From Rhizobiaceae bacterium (lineage in GTDB: Bacteria; Pseudomonadota; Alphaproteobacteria; Rhizobiales; Rhizobiaceae), in the NCBI GenBank assembly GCA_029233925.1, contig JARGOX010000003.1:318470-379043 (forward strand): DNA of 60,574 bases, given 5' to 3'. Shown here piece by piece: positions 33,347 to 42,199 of this stretch. The translations under genes and the position numbers were made by a program. The notes below the pieces were generated by a model. The model made no database searches. It saw only the letters and a program-made list of their open reading frames with translations, and was not told the origin of the DNA. Within the stretch, counting starts at the first letter, position 1. The number at the start of each line of letters is the position of its first letter.

Positions 33347-34687
33347 TCAGGACCGGTCCCCACCGGCTTCAAATGCGCGGGTGCGCATGTCGGAGACCGC
33401 ATTGGCATGGGCATCAAATCCCTCATATCGGGCGAATTTGTTGGCGTAGGGCGCCAACAGATCATAGCCCTTTCTGGTGACATAGCCGATGGACACAAGC
33501 TTGATGTAATCGTGCACACCAAGCGGCGAGCGCGTCATTGCCGCCGCATTTGTCGGCAGAACCGCATTGGGACCCAAGGCAAAATTGCCAATGCACACGG
33601 GCGTGTGCTCACCCAGCAGTATTTCACCCGCATTGCGCAGCATGCCCAGATAATCATGAGGGCTGCTGGCATGAACCTGCAGGTGTTCAGGCGCGTATTC
33701 ATTGACGAATGCAATCGCCTGCTCCATGTCCTCGGCCAGAATGACACCACCCCGCGGGCCGCAAAGAACCGTGGACGAAAAGTCGACGCGCTGTTCGCTC
33801 ATTTCCTTCCAATAGCCCGGTATCGCCGCAATTGCGTCTTGTGCGACTTGCCTCGAATTGGTTACCAGATAGGCCGAACTGTCCGGCCCGTGCTCGGATT
33901 CAATCAACAGGTCAAGCGCCGCCACGCGGCCATTGGCCGTCTCATCGGCCAGAATGATCGCTTCGCTGGGACCCGCCGGTGTGCCCGGATCCAGCCTGTC
34001 GGCAAGCAGCCGTTTGGCCGCAACAACCCAGGGGCTGCCTGGCCCGACGATCTTGCGGCAAACAGGCACTGTCTCAGTGCCATAGGCAACTGCCGCAACG
34101 CCCTGCGCACCGCCGCATTTATAGACATTCTCCACCCCTGCAAGGCGCGCCGCGACCAATGTGGCCGCATCGATCTTTCCGTTTGGTCCCGGCGGCGTGA
34201 TGATCACCGGTTTTGGCACACCCGCGACCACAGCCGGGATCGCCGTCATCATGACCACACTGGGGAACGAGCCTTTTCCGCGCGGCACATAACAGGCAAC
34301 GGATTCGATGGGCTCGACCTTTTCGCCCGCAAAAACACCCGGATGCATTTCCTTCATCCACATGCTTTCAGGCATCTGCGCCTGATGAAACCGCCGCACA
34401 TTGTCACTGCAAAATTCAAGAACCTCGATCATCTCGCGATCGACTTCCAGAAAGGCCGCATCAAAATCGGCCTGCGTCGCTGCGATGGCATCGGCGCTCA
34501 CCGGTGAATTGTCAAAAGCCTTGGCAAAACGGGCAAGCGCCACGTCGCCCTCATCCCTGACCGCCTGAATGATGGGTTTGACCTTCTCGATAAAGGGCTC
34601 GATGTCGCTTTCCGCCCGCCGCAAAAGCGAAGCCCGCGTTTCAGCCTTGATCTGCGACAGGTCATGAAAGGATATGGTTTTTGTCAC
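33347..34687 (-). CDS. Histidinol-dehydrogenase paralogue with altered active site
   Basis: Encodes about 446 residues starting at a GTG seven bases after GGAG; the frame extends far upstream but overlaps a permease gene. It keeps the HisD fold, with GPGSPWV, the catalytic Glu334-His335 (APEHLQV), His266 and His427. Compared with E. coli HisD, zinc ligand Gln259 is Glu263, zinc ligand Asp360 is Asn368, and substrate-binding His367 is Ala375. It is therefore unlikely to make histidine. HisD paralogues such as HpsN oxidise 2,3-dihydroxypropane-1-sulfonate. It ends a polyamine-type ABC transporter operon, so it probably acts on the imported alcohol. Confidence 0.87.
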   Translation of the reverse strand: MTKTISFHDLSQIKAETRASLLRRAESDIEPFIEKVKPIIQAVRDEGDVALARFAKAFDNSPVSADAIAATQADFDAAFLEVDREMIEVLEFCSDNVRRFHQAQMPESMWMKEMHPGVFAGEKVEPIESVACYVPRGKGSFPSVVMMTAIPAVVAGVPKPVIITPPGPNGKIDAATLVAARLAGVENVYKCGGAQGVAAVAYGTETVPVCRKIVGPGSPWVVAAKRLLADRLDPGTPAGPSEAIILADETANGRVAALDLLIESEHGPDSSAYLVTNSRQVAQDAIAAIPGYWKEMSEQRVDFSSTVLCGPRGGVILAEDMEQAIAFVNEYAPEHLQVHASSPHDYLGMLRNAGEILLGEHTPVCIGNFALGPNAVLPTNAAAMTRSPLGVHDYIKLVSIGYVTRKGYDLLAPYANKFARYEGFDAHANAVSDMRTRAFEAGGDRS

Positions 34688-34701
34688 GTGTGAACTCCGA
34701 A

Positions 34702-35502
34702 TTATTTGGAACGCAGGAATATTTCCAGGCCGACAAGCCGGTCGAGCAACCAGACCGCAATCAGGGCAATGACGATGTAGATGACCGAAACGGCAGCCAG
34801 GTCGGGTGTGATGATGCTGCGTATCGAATTGTAGATTTGCACCGGTAGCGTCACTGTTCGTGAATCCGTCAGGAACAGGCTGACAAGGAACTCGTTGAAC
34901 GCCAGAATGAACATCAGCATTGACCCGGTAATCACCCCCGGCATCACGGCGGGCAGTGTCACAGTCAAAAAGGCCTGAACCGGCGGTGCGCCGCAATTAT
35001 AGGCCGCATTCTCCAGTTCCGGGTCCAGCGCATTGACCGAGGCGCTGACCGACCAGATCATGAACGGTAGGTTGATGATGCAAAGGGCCATGCCCACCGG
35101 CCAGAGACTTCCCAATATGCGAATTTCACCAAAGAAAATCATCATCGATATGCCCGACACGACCAGCGGAATGGTAAAGGGCAAAAGCAGATAGACCTGT
35201 ATGGATTTCCGGAAGCGGAACCGGTAGCGCACGGTTGCAATGGCCGCCAGAGTACCGACCGGTATGCTGATCAATGTGCAGATGATCGAGACATAAAAGG
35301 TGCGCATCAGGGCGGGCTGAAAATCATCCAGCTGCCACAGTTTCTGATACCAGCGCAGGGAAAACCCCTCCGGTGGAAACTGGATGATTTCTCCCGCGGT
35401 AAAGGATGCGCCGATGACGATCACCGTTGGCAGGCTGAGCGTGATGATGTTGAACCAGATGATGGACCACAGGACGATTTTTTTGGAGCGCGCACCTCTC
35501 AT
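34702..35502 (-). CDS. Polyamine-type ABC permease (PotC-like)
   Basis: Encodes about 266 residues with six membrane helices. The coupling motif is ELENAAYNCGAPPVQAF, followed by LPAVMPGVITGSML. The start overlaps the previous permease stop as ATGA. It forms the channel with the permease at 35499-36446. The ligand need not be a polyamine: this family also moves other small organic solutes. Confidence 0.92.
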   Translation of the reverse strand: MRGARSKKIVLWSIIWFNIITLSLPTVIVIGASFTAGEIIQFPPEGFSLRWYQKLWQLDDFQPALMRTFYVSIICTLISIPVGTLAAIATVRYRFRFRKSIQVYLLLPFTIPLVVSGISMMIFFGEIRILGSLWPVGMALCIINLPFMIWSVSASVNALDPELENAAYNCGAPPVQAFLTVTLPAVMPGVITGSMLMFILAFNEFLVSLFLTDSRTVTLPVQIYNSIRSIITPDLAAVSVIYIVIALIAVWLLDRLVGLEIFLRSK

Positions 35503-36446
35503 CGCGATTGCTCCCGCACGCCCAAAGTCCCGGTGCCGGCCAGATAGAAAATGGCGGCAACGATCACGCTGCCGATCATCACCAGGATCATCGACAATGC
35601 CGCGCCAAGCCCGGCATTGGAGAGCTGGAAAAAGCTGTCATAAATCGCGCTGGCAATGAAATCGGTGGTGCCGCCACCCAGAATTTCCGGCATGGCAAAA
35701 TCCGTCAGTGTCAATGTGAAGACCACCACAAATGCGCCGATCAGGCCAGGCCGCGCCAGCGGCAGCACGATATAGCGGAATGTGGATATCCAGTTCGCAC
35801 CAAGTCCCTCGGACGCCAGTTCGACATCCTCACTGATTGCCGCAACGGCAGGGACAATCAGCAGGATTGCGAAGGGCAACATATATTGGATCAGCCCGAA
35901 GATCACCGACGGATAATTGTAGATCAGGTTGAGTGTGGGTAGACCAAGACCTTCCAGCAGGGAATTGATCAGACCCTGTTTGCCCAGGATGATCAGCCAG
36001 CCATAGGCCCGCACCACCTGGCCGATGAAGAATGGCAAAAACAGTGCAATCAGCAGAAATTTTCGTGTCAGCGCCGAACGGGTGCGCACCAGCATGTAGG
36101 CATAGGGGAATGCCAGAAACACCGTCGTCACGCTGACGATGAGGGCAGCCAGCAGCGTTCGATTCAGAACGCGCATATAGACCGGCCTGTCAGCGATAAC
36201 GGCATAATTGACGAGACTATACTCATCCTTCAGGCGATAGGTGGACAGGTCCAACTCATGAAAACTGTATTCGATCATATAGCCAAGGCCGATGACCAGA
36301 ATGCCGATGAGCAGGACTGCCGGCAGCAACAGCACCCTGCCGACCGAACCCTTGAAGCGGGCCGGCCACAGTGCTGATACAAGACGCTCAACGCCGTCAA
36401 GCAGCGTCCAGCCCAGCCGTGTCCTGATGATTTGATTGCGCTGCAT
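35499..36446 (-). CDS. Polyamine-type ABC permease (PotB-like)
   Basis: Encodes about 315 residues: a basic N-terminal tail and six membrane helices. The coupling motif is DVELASEGLGANWISTF, followed by LPLARPGLIGAFVVVF. GAGG lies just before the ATG. It follows the hairpin at 36574-36600 after the binding-protein gene. Confidence 0.92.
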   Translation of the reverse strand: MQRNQIIRTRLGWTLLDGVERLVSALWPARFKGSVGRVLLLPAVLLIGILVIGLGYMIEYSFHELDLSTYRLKDEYSLVNYAVIADRPVYMRVLNRTLLAALIVSVTTVFLAFPYAYMLVRTRSALTRKFLLIALFLPFFIGQVVRAYGWLIILGKQGLINSLLEGLGLPTLNLIYNYPSVIFGLIQYMLPFAILLIVPAVAAISEDVELASEGLGANWISTFRYIVLPLARPGLIGAFVVVFTLTLTDFAMPEILGGGTTDFIASAIYDSFFQLSNAGLGAALSMILVMIGSVIVAAIFYLAGTGTLGVREQSR

Positions 36447-36573
36447 GAGCCTCGGTGGTTTCCGTATCGATCACAATGTCTGACGCCATCAGGTCATGAA
36501 ACCCATGGCAGGACCTGGTATTCTTGCCCTGATGCCTGCAATCGCATCCCGGGCAGGTCACAGGCAAAAGCTC

Positions 36574-36600
36574 TGCCCTCCGGGAAAAACCCGAAGGGCA
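36574..36600 (-). other. Intra-operon hairpin between binding protein and permease
   Basis: Arms TGCCCT-C-CGGG / CCCG-A-AGGGCA around an A5 loop, with one mismatch. It lies in the 170-bp gap after the binding-protein stop, as in three other ABC operons of the window. Confidence 0.72.
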
Positions 36601-36616
36601 TTGGTACAATAAGGGA

Positions 36617-37708
36617 TCAGCCCTGGAATATTTCGTTGAATTTGGCGAACCAGATTGGCTGGTTTTCAACCAGAACCGGTGAAGGCACCGAAACCAGTTT
36701 CGCGAAATCTTCCGGCGTTGTCGGATAGGACGGATCACCAACGAGGTCAGCCGGTGGCTCGATACCCGGATAGACCGGCGGCAGGCCCAACATCGAACAC
36801 CATTTTTGCTGCGCATCCTTTGTCAGTGCGAAATTGACAAATTCCTTTGCCCAGTGCTCTTCATTGGCCGGCAGACCCTTTGGCACCCAAAGTCCGTCCG
36901 TATCGACCTTGCAGCCCTCTTTGGGAACAGTCCATGCGACATCAATGCCGCTTTCCTTGGCGGCGCGGGCATTCACGGAAATCGTGCAGGCCACGTCAAT
37001 TTCACCCTTCTGGAACCAGGTGGTGAAATCGGCATCTTCACCAAGCAGAGGCTCGTTCTTTTTCAGCTTGCGATAGAATTCATAGCCCGGCTCCATATTG
37101 CCCGGAATATCGGCAAAGGTTCCGCCACCGACGATAACGGAGATCGGGTTGAAACCGATGCCATCGTCATAAAGGGCGATACGGCCCTTGAATTTCGGAT
37201 CAATCAGAACATTCCAGGATGTCGGCGGTCCGTCAGGAAAGGCTTCCGGCCGATAGGCGCAGACATAGACATAGGCATAGGTGTTGACCAGCGGATAGCC
37301 TTCGAGGCCGCTCGGCTTGGCCAGTGGCAGCAAACCTTTCAGATTTGACAAATCGCTCAGGTCAACCGTTGCACCGCGCAAGGCCGAAATGGTGGCATTG
37401 GTGGTCGTGTCCCAGTTGACATGGATTGGCGGAACACGGCCCTGATCAACTGCAGCCCAGATCTTTGGCTTGATCTCATTGTCTTCCGTGAAATCCAGCC
37501 GCACCTTGATGCCGGTGGCTTCCGTGAACGGATCTGCCACACCGGCTTTCAGCGCGTCGCCCCAGGCGCCACCCCAGGCGCGAACGATAATTTCCTTGGG
37601 CTTTTCCTGCGCGCGCAGGACGGATGGTATGGCCAGCAACCCGACGGCCGCAGCGCCGGTTTTCAGCACCGTACGGCGATTGGTTTTGGTGTCCAGAATT
37701 ATTGACAT
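36617..37708 (-). CDS. Polyamine-type periplasmic binding protein (PotD/PotF-like)
   Basis: Encodes about 363 residues. The N terminus has a twin-arginine signal (NRRTVLKTGAAAVGLLAIP) with cleavage after VLRAQ, so it is probably exported folded. The mature part is a PotD/PotF-type binding protein: IIVRAWGGAWGDAL, FTEATGIKVRLDF and WNVLIDPKFKGRIALYDD. GGAGA precedes the ATG. The ligand is unknown. It follows the ATPase gene and precedes the hairpin and permeases. Confidence 0.9.
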   Translation of the reverse strand: MSIILDTKTNRRTVLKTGAAAVGLLAIPSVLRAQEKPKEIIVRAWGGAWGDALKAGVADPFTEATGIKVRLDFTEDNEIKPKIWAAVDQGRVPPIHVNWDTTTNATISALRGATVDLSDLSNLKGLLPLAKPSGLEGYPLVNTYAYVYVCAYRPEAFPDGPPTSWNVLIDPKFKGRIALYDDGIGFNPISVIVGGGTFADIPGNMEPGYEFYRKLKKNEPLLGEDADFTTWFQKGEIDVACTISVNARAAKESGIDVAWTVPKEGCKVDTDGLWVPKGLPANEEHWAKEFVNFALTKDAQQKWCSMLGLPPVYPGIEPPADLVGDPSYPTTPEDFAKLVSVPSPVLVENQPIWFAKFNEIFQG

Positions 37709-37734
37709 GGTTGTGTTCTCCGTTGATGAGGTCT

Positions 37735-38829
37735 TCAGTTGCTTTGTGGGGCTTGAAACGCAAACAGATCCCGCGCATTCCAGCCCAGTCTAACCCGCTC
37801 ATTGGCCGGGTATTCCTTGTGTGAAACCGGATCATGATCGAACAGGTGAAGACGGGCACCGCCCAGGTCTTCGACGTGAACGGTATAAACAATCCGGTCT
37901 CCTTCAAAAATCCGATGTTCGATGGTGCCAAAAACCGAATTGTCGTACACACTGGCGTCTTCAACAATCCTGATCTGCTCGGCGCGAATGGCGCAATCCA
38001 CCCTCGTATTGACTGGCAGAACCTTGTCGTTTGAACGGGCCTGCAGCAGGACATTGCCGGATTTGACGGAGACCACGCCATCGCCCGTTGCGCAAACAGT
38101 GCCCTCAAACAGCGATGTCATGCCGATGAAATTGGCGACAAAGCGGTTTTCAGGATTGCGGTACATGTCGACAGGCGTTCCGTCTTGCTGCACAACACCC
38201 TCATTCATCACGGCAATCCGGTCGCTCATCACAAGCGCCTCGCGCTGGTCATGGGTGACATTGATGGTGGTCACGCCGAGTTCCTGCTGGATACGCCGAA
38301 ATTCCAGTTGCATTTCTTCGCGCAATTTCTTGTCCAGCGCTGAAAGTGGCTCATCCAGCAAAAGCAGATCGGGACTGAAGGACAGGGCGCGGGCGATGGC
38401 CACACGCTGCTGTTGCCCACCGGAAAGTTCATGCGGATAGCGGCCTGCATAATCGCCCAGTTGCACCAGTTGAAGATATTTATCGACAAGCGAAGGGATC
38501 TGAGCCGGCTCAAAGCGGCGCATCTTTAACGGATAGGCAACATTCTGGGCCGCCGTCATATGCGGAAACAGCGCCAGTTTCTGAAACACCATGCCGATGG
38601 AACGCCGATAGGGAGGAATGCTTTCAACCCGATCATTATTGATGCGGATTTCGCCGGCACTGGGCACTTCAAAACCGGCGATCATGCGCAACAGCGTTGT
38701 CTTGCCGCAGCCGCTTGGACCAACAATCGTCAGGAATTCTCCGCGGTTCAAAACCAGGTTCACAGCATTGACCGCAAGCGTGCCGTCAAAGCTCTTTGAA
38801 ACGTCTTTTACCTCAACCATCCGGCTCAT
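37735..38829 (-). CDS. Polyamine-type ABC ATPase (PotA-like)
   Basis: Encodes about 364 residues. Walker A is GPSGCGKTT, the signature LSGGQQQRVAIARA, Walker B LLLLDEPLSALD and the switch NVTHDQ. A C-terminal TOBE domain covers about 280-355. The start taken is the ATG of MSRMVEV; the frame extends 34 codons upstream across the operator at 38904-38915, so that extension is unlikely. It heads the transport operon ending in the HisD paralogue. Confidence 0.93.
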   Translation of the reverse strand: MSRMVEVKDVSKSFDGTLAVNAVNLVLNRGEFLTIVGPSGCGKTTLLRMIAGFEVPSAGEIRINNDRVESIPPYRRSIGMVFQKLALFPHMTAAQNVAYPLKMRRFEPAQIPSLVDKYLQLVQLGDYAGRYPHELSGGQQQRVAIARALSFSPDLLLLDEPLSALDKKLREEMQLEFRRIQQELGVTTINVTHDQREALVMSDRIAVMNEGVVQQDGTPVDMYRNPENRFVANFIGMTSLFEGTVCATGDGVVSVKSGNVLLQARSNDKVLPVNTRVDCAIRAEQIRIVEDASVYDNSVFGTIEHRIFEGDRIVYTVHVEDLGGARLHLFDHDPVSHKEYPANERVRLGWNARDLFAFQAPQSN

Positions 38830-38903
38830 CGAGCTGACCGTCCTTCCTGCACAAAGCGCGATGCCCCGATCAAACTGGCAGTCGCTATTTTGCTTGTCAA
38901 GCT

Positions 38904-38915
38904 CTGTATATACAG
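38904..38915. promoter_or_regulatory. HutC-type operator before the polyamine-type transporter operon
   Basis: CTGTATATACAG is a perfect 12-bp palindrome, 75 bp before the ATPase start. Its core TGTATATACA is the kind of site read by GntR/UTRA (HutC-type) regulators; one is encoded at 39053-39775. The same core occurs at 42048-42057. Confidence 0.68.
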
Positions 38916-39052
38916 GTTTGCGCCGGTGCAAAGGGTCGTTGTGTCAGGCGCCATCCAATTGGCTGAAAAGCACCCTTGCATCCCTGTGCGCATTGCCTGA
39001 TTTGCGCCTGGCAGAGGCACTGGCTTCAAACCTGTGAAAAAGACCATGCAGC

Positions 39053-39775
39053 TCAATTCCTCACATCCGAAGGCCGCAGCCGGACTGCGACGCGGTAGCG
39101 GTCACCGGGATGCGAAAAATAACCGACGGTCACCACTTTTCCGCCCACCCAGGTCCGCCGCCGGATGCGCAGGACCGGTTGATCACCGCCCAATTGCAAT
39201 TGTTCACATTCAAGTTCATCCGGCAGGGTCGCTTCAACCACATGCTCGAGTTCAGAGATCGGGGCAATCGCCTGCAGGTAGTCAAACAGCGATTCTGCCT
39301 CAAAATCCTGATTCAGCAGATCTGGCGCAAAATCCTCCCGGACAAACCGTTGCTCCAGTTGCAACGGCACATCGTTTTCAAAATGCACCAGCACCAGATT
39401 GGCAATCGGCTGGCCCGGCTCCATGACGAAGAGATCCGTATGTGTCTGGTCCAGTGGGATCGTCTGCTTGCTCAAGACCTTGCACGAATAGGCCCCGCCC
39501 CGATCCGCAATAATATCGCGAATGTCACGCACTTCCGATAGGGATGTATTGGGCCCGGCCTTGCTGACAAAAGAGCCGACACCCTGCAGTCTGTATATGA
39601 CCCCGTCACGGGTAAGTTCCCGCAGCGCCCGATTGACGGTCATGCGCGAAACACCCAGCGCCCTGACCAGTTCGTTTTCCGACGGCAATTTCGCACCCGG
39701 AAGAAATGCGCCCGACACGATACCATCGGTAATATGTCGTTTGACGATTTCGTAAAGTGGCGCTGCTTCGTTCAT
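39053..39775 (-). CDS. GntR-family regulator with UTRA (HutC-type) domain
   Basis: Encodes about 240 residues. The winged helix is at about 5-70, with KLPSENELVRALGVSRMTVNRA as its core, and the UTRA domain at about 90-235, with LLNQDFEAESLFDYL and VGYFSHPGDRYRVAVR. The start is the ATG eight bases after GGGA. It sits between two operons that each carry a TGTATATACA palindrome and most likely represses both until an imported ligand or intermediate is present. Confidence 0.9.
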   Translation of the reverse strand: MNEAAPLYEIVKRHITDGIVSGAFLPGAKLPSENELVRALGVSRMTVNRALRELTRDGVIYRLQGVGSFVSKAGPNTSLSEVRDIRDIIADRGGAYSCKVLSKQTIPLDQTHTDLFVMEPGQPIANLVLVHFENDVPLQLEQRFVREDFAPDLLNQDFEAESLFDYLQAIAPISELEHVVEATLPDELECEQLQLGGDQPVLRIRRRTWVGGKVVTVGYFSHPGDRYRVAVRLRPSDVRN

Positions 39776-39859
39776 CAACCATTTCCCATAGAGTTTTTGG
39801 TACTGGACAAGTCAATCATGCCATTCACCCTGCACGCGTTGCCTGCCCATCGTCACCCA

Positions 39860-40633
39860 TCATATGGATGCCAGGTATCCCCCATCCACATAGAGAATCT
39901 GCCCGGTGACATAGGCCGAAGCGTTGCTTGCCAGGAAAACTGCCATGCCGATCAAATCATCGAGCTGACCAAAACGGCCCATCGGAATCTTGTCGAGCAT
40001 GCGCGCCTGCCAATCCTCGTCCTCATAGAAAGCCTCCGTCAGTTCGGTGCGAAAATAGCCCGGACCCATGGCGTTCACACGAATATTGTCCCGCGCCCAT
40101 TCTGCAGACAGCGCCCTTGTCATACCCAATAGTCCGCTCTTGGAAGACGTATAGGGCGTGGCGGTTGGCACACCGACCGCCGATGTCAGCGAGCCGAGAT
40201 TGATCAGGCTTCCTGCGCGCCCGGCAGCCATCAGCGGTTTGGCAAAATTCTGGGCGACAAAAAAAGCGCCCTTCAGGTTGGTATCAATGATCCTGTCCCA
40301 CAATGCCTCGTCGACCTGCGTTGACGGCGCGACATCTTCGATTCCGGCATTATTGACAAGAATATCGGCCAGCAACCCCTGCTCGCTGATCTGTTCGAAC
40401 AGCCTATGGACTGCGGCCACATCCGAGACGTCACATGCGATGATCTGACATCTGCGACCCAGCGCTTCAACGTCATCGCACACATCCTTCAGGGAATCGA
40501 CTGACCGCGAGACTGCAACAATATCGGCGCCTGCCTCGGCCAGCCCCGTGGCCAATGCCCGGCCAATGCCCCGGCTGGCGCCTGTCACCAAAGCCAACCG
40601 GCCAGCAAGACTGAAACGCTCTTCAAAATTCAC
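39860..40633 (-). CDS. Short-chain dehydrogenase/reductase, complete active site
   Basis: Encodes about 257 residues. Cofactor motif TGASRGIGRAL, LVNNAGIED, Ser in LGSLTSAVG, catalytic YTSSK and the C-terminal YVTGQILYVDGGYL are all present, so it should be an active NAD(P)-dependent dehydrogenase. It starts at GTG, seven bases after GGAGGA, 31 bp behind the kinase-like gene, so the two form an operon. The substrate is unknown. Confidence 0.9.
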   Translation of the reverse strand: MNFEERFSLAGRLALVTGASRGIGRALATGLAEAGADIVAVSRSVDSLKDVCDDVEALGRRCQIIACDVSDVAAVHRLFEQISEQGLLADILVNNAGIEDVAPSTQVDEALWDRIIDTNLKGAFFVAQNFAKPLMAAGRAGSLINLGSLTSAVGVPTATPYTSSKSGLLGMTRALSAEWARDNIRVNAMGPGYFRTELTEAFYEDEDWQARMLDKIPMGRFGQLDDLIGMAVFLASNASAYVTGQILYVDGGYLASI

Positions 40634-40664
40634 TCAGCAATCCTCCATAGGTGTCTGAACGCCA

Positions 40665-41987
40665 TCACGATTGGGTGTCCGAACCTTTGCTTACCCTGTC
40701 AAAAAACCTGACAAACATGTCTTCCTCGCCGTTGGTCGGAGCTCCTGCTGCACGCATCGCCTGACAAAAACCGATCAGCGAACTGCTCGGATTATGCGTT
40801 GACCCCGGACCACACAGCAACTTCATCACCAGCGTCGGGCAGGCAAAAAATGCCATTCTTACCGTGGCCTCCCAATCGGGCGTCAGCCAGCCACGCCTGG
40901 CGAGTTCGTCCACCAGCGGCCGCCAGAAGTTGTCCGCCTTGGAAACAAGAAAAGCCTCGCGCAAAGGCGTCAGAGCATAATCGGTTTCGACGCGGATCCG
41001 GCCATTTGCAATGGTCGCCTCTGCAGAAAAAGCGTCGCTGGCGCACTCGGGCTCATACAGCCAGAAAGGATGGGCAAAAATATTGTGAAAACTTGCCTTG
41101 ACCTCGGCCAGCAACGCGGGGATTTCGCGCCCCGCAAAAGCCGGGTCAAACAGGCTCAGGTTGGCATGACCTGAATCGCCATTGTTGTGAAACCATACAT
41201 TGGCATTATGTGCATCGCCATGCGCCGTGACGACAGCGCCCGGAATATGGTTGAGCGGAGACAGCTTCTCGAGGCAGCCGTCAAAGGCATCCTTTATGGT
41301 CAGCGGGTAATCGATCCCGTTGATGGTCCAGGGCAGCATCCAGATATCCTGAAACGGCGCCGAGATGCCCGGCCAGTTCACATGTTCGTGGAGGTAGAAT
41401 TTCTCCACCCGGCCGGCCAGGGTCTGGCCGGACAATTTTCTCGGGTCATCCACCAGACGGTTATAAAAAAGCTGAAAGATTGATTGCTGCCGGGCGGCAT
41501 CGCTCTCTGAGTGTTGCAATGTCTTCAGCGCCACCCCGGAAAACAATTTGTCCGCTTCGACCTGCGCCGATATGGCCTTTTCGAAATCCTCTTGCCGATC
41601 ACCCTTTTCGATATCCGAACACACATCGGAAAAGCGCGGATCGACCATTTGCCTGTAGACCAGCACCTGCCGGCCGGGCCTGTTTTCCTGAAAAAGCGGT
41701 TGCTCGACCGGGTAACCGGCCTCCTTCAGCACGGCAGCATTATAATATTCCGCAACGCCGTCCTCCTCCCCGTCTTCCTGATGGAATTTGAAGAAAAACG
41801 CCTCGCCCGCCGTTGATTGGGCAAAGCCGTTGACTGAATTGAGGCTGTATTGATCGAAATTGATCCGCACATCCGCCACCGGACTGCCGGTGACATCCAA
41901 CAGCAAAGCAGCAATATCAGCCTGGGCCTGCGCAATGCGACCTTCACGAATTGCGGCACGAATGTCTGCCGTCACGTTCTGCGTCAA
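40665..41987 (-). CDS. APH-superfamily kinase-like protein of unknown substrate
   Basis: Encodes about 440 residues starting at TTG, with AAGGAT seven bases upstream. The mark of the aminoglycoside/choline kinase fold is the catalytic loop AHGDAHNANVWF (HGDxHxxN), followed by SLFDPAFAG, which supplies the metal-binding Asp. An N-lobe with AFFFKFHQED is consistent with an ATP-binding lysine. It is longer than typical choline kinases. It heads an operon with an SDR under a HutC-type operator, so a small-molecule kinase role in catabolism is more likely than antibiotic resistance. I do not recognise the exact subfamily. Confidence 0.72.
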   Translation of the reverse strand: MTQNVTADIRAAIREGRIAQAQADIAALLLDVTGSPVADVRINFDQYSLNSVNGFAQSTAGEAFFFKFHQEDGEEDGVAEYYNAAVLKEAGYPVEQPLFQENRPGRQVLVYRQMVDPRFSDVCSDIEKGDRQEDFEKAISAQVEADKLFSGVALKTLQHSESDAARQQSIFQLFYNRLVDDPRKLSGQTLAGRVEKFYLHEHVNWPGISAPFQDIWMLPWTINGIDYPLTIKDAFDGCLEKLSPLNHIPGAVVTAHGDAHNANVWFHNNGDSGHANLSLFDPAFAGREIPALLAEVKASFHNIFAHPFWLYEPECASDAFSAEATIANGRIRVETDYALTPLREAFLVSKADNFWRPLVDELARRGWLTPDWEATVRMAFFACPTLVMKLLCGPGSTHNPSSSLIGFCQAMRAAGAPTNGEEDMFVRFFDRVSKGSDTQS

Positions 41988-42046
41988 TCAATTATCCTTC
42001 CCGCGTCAGGCAACATTCGGCTGCAATGCAGGTCGGACAAAGTCTA

Positions 42047-42058
42047 ATGTATATACAT
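42047..42058. promoter_or_regulatory. HutC-type operator before the kinase/SDR operon
   Basis: ATGTATATACAT is a perfect palindrome with the same TGTATATACA core as the site at 38904-38915. It lies 60 bp before the kinase start codon, placing both operons flanking the GntR gene under one probable regulator. Confidence 0.66.
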
Positions 42059-42155
42059 GTACTGTCAAGATGGGCGGACCCGCCTCAGGCGGATTTGATC
42101 CTATTCACATCGCGCATCAACGTAATCCCTTTAAAATCAAACAGACATCGACAAA

Positions 42156-42181
42156 AATGGGCGCACTCGCGCACGCCCATT
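42156..42181 (-). terminator. Intrinsic terminator of the TRAP operon
   Basis: Read on the minus strand: arms AATGGGCG / CGCCCATT with a 10-nt GC-rich loop, followed by a run of T. It lies 19 bp after the stop codon of the TRAP binding-protein gene. Confidence 0.78.
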
Positions 42182-42199
42182 GATATTTCGGTGCTGATC

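Noticed and set aside
33335-34507. 390-codon plus-strand frame opposite the HisD paralogue
   Set aside because: Shadow of a conserved enzyme gene; composition is Arg/His-rich and no motif is recognisable.
34688-34996. N-terminal extension of the HisD paralogue (open to 34996)
   Set aside because: It overlaps the upstream permease gene, is unlike HisD, and the GTG at 34687 has a good ribosome site.
38830-38931. N-terminal extension of the polyamine-type ATPase
   Set aside because: It crosses the palindromic operator at 38904-38915 and precedes the normal first strand of the ATPase fold.
40665-41987. Antibiotic (aminoglycoside) resistance kinase
   Set aside because: Only the general APH loop is shared; operon partners and operator point to catabolism.
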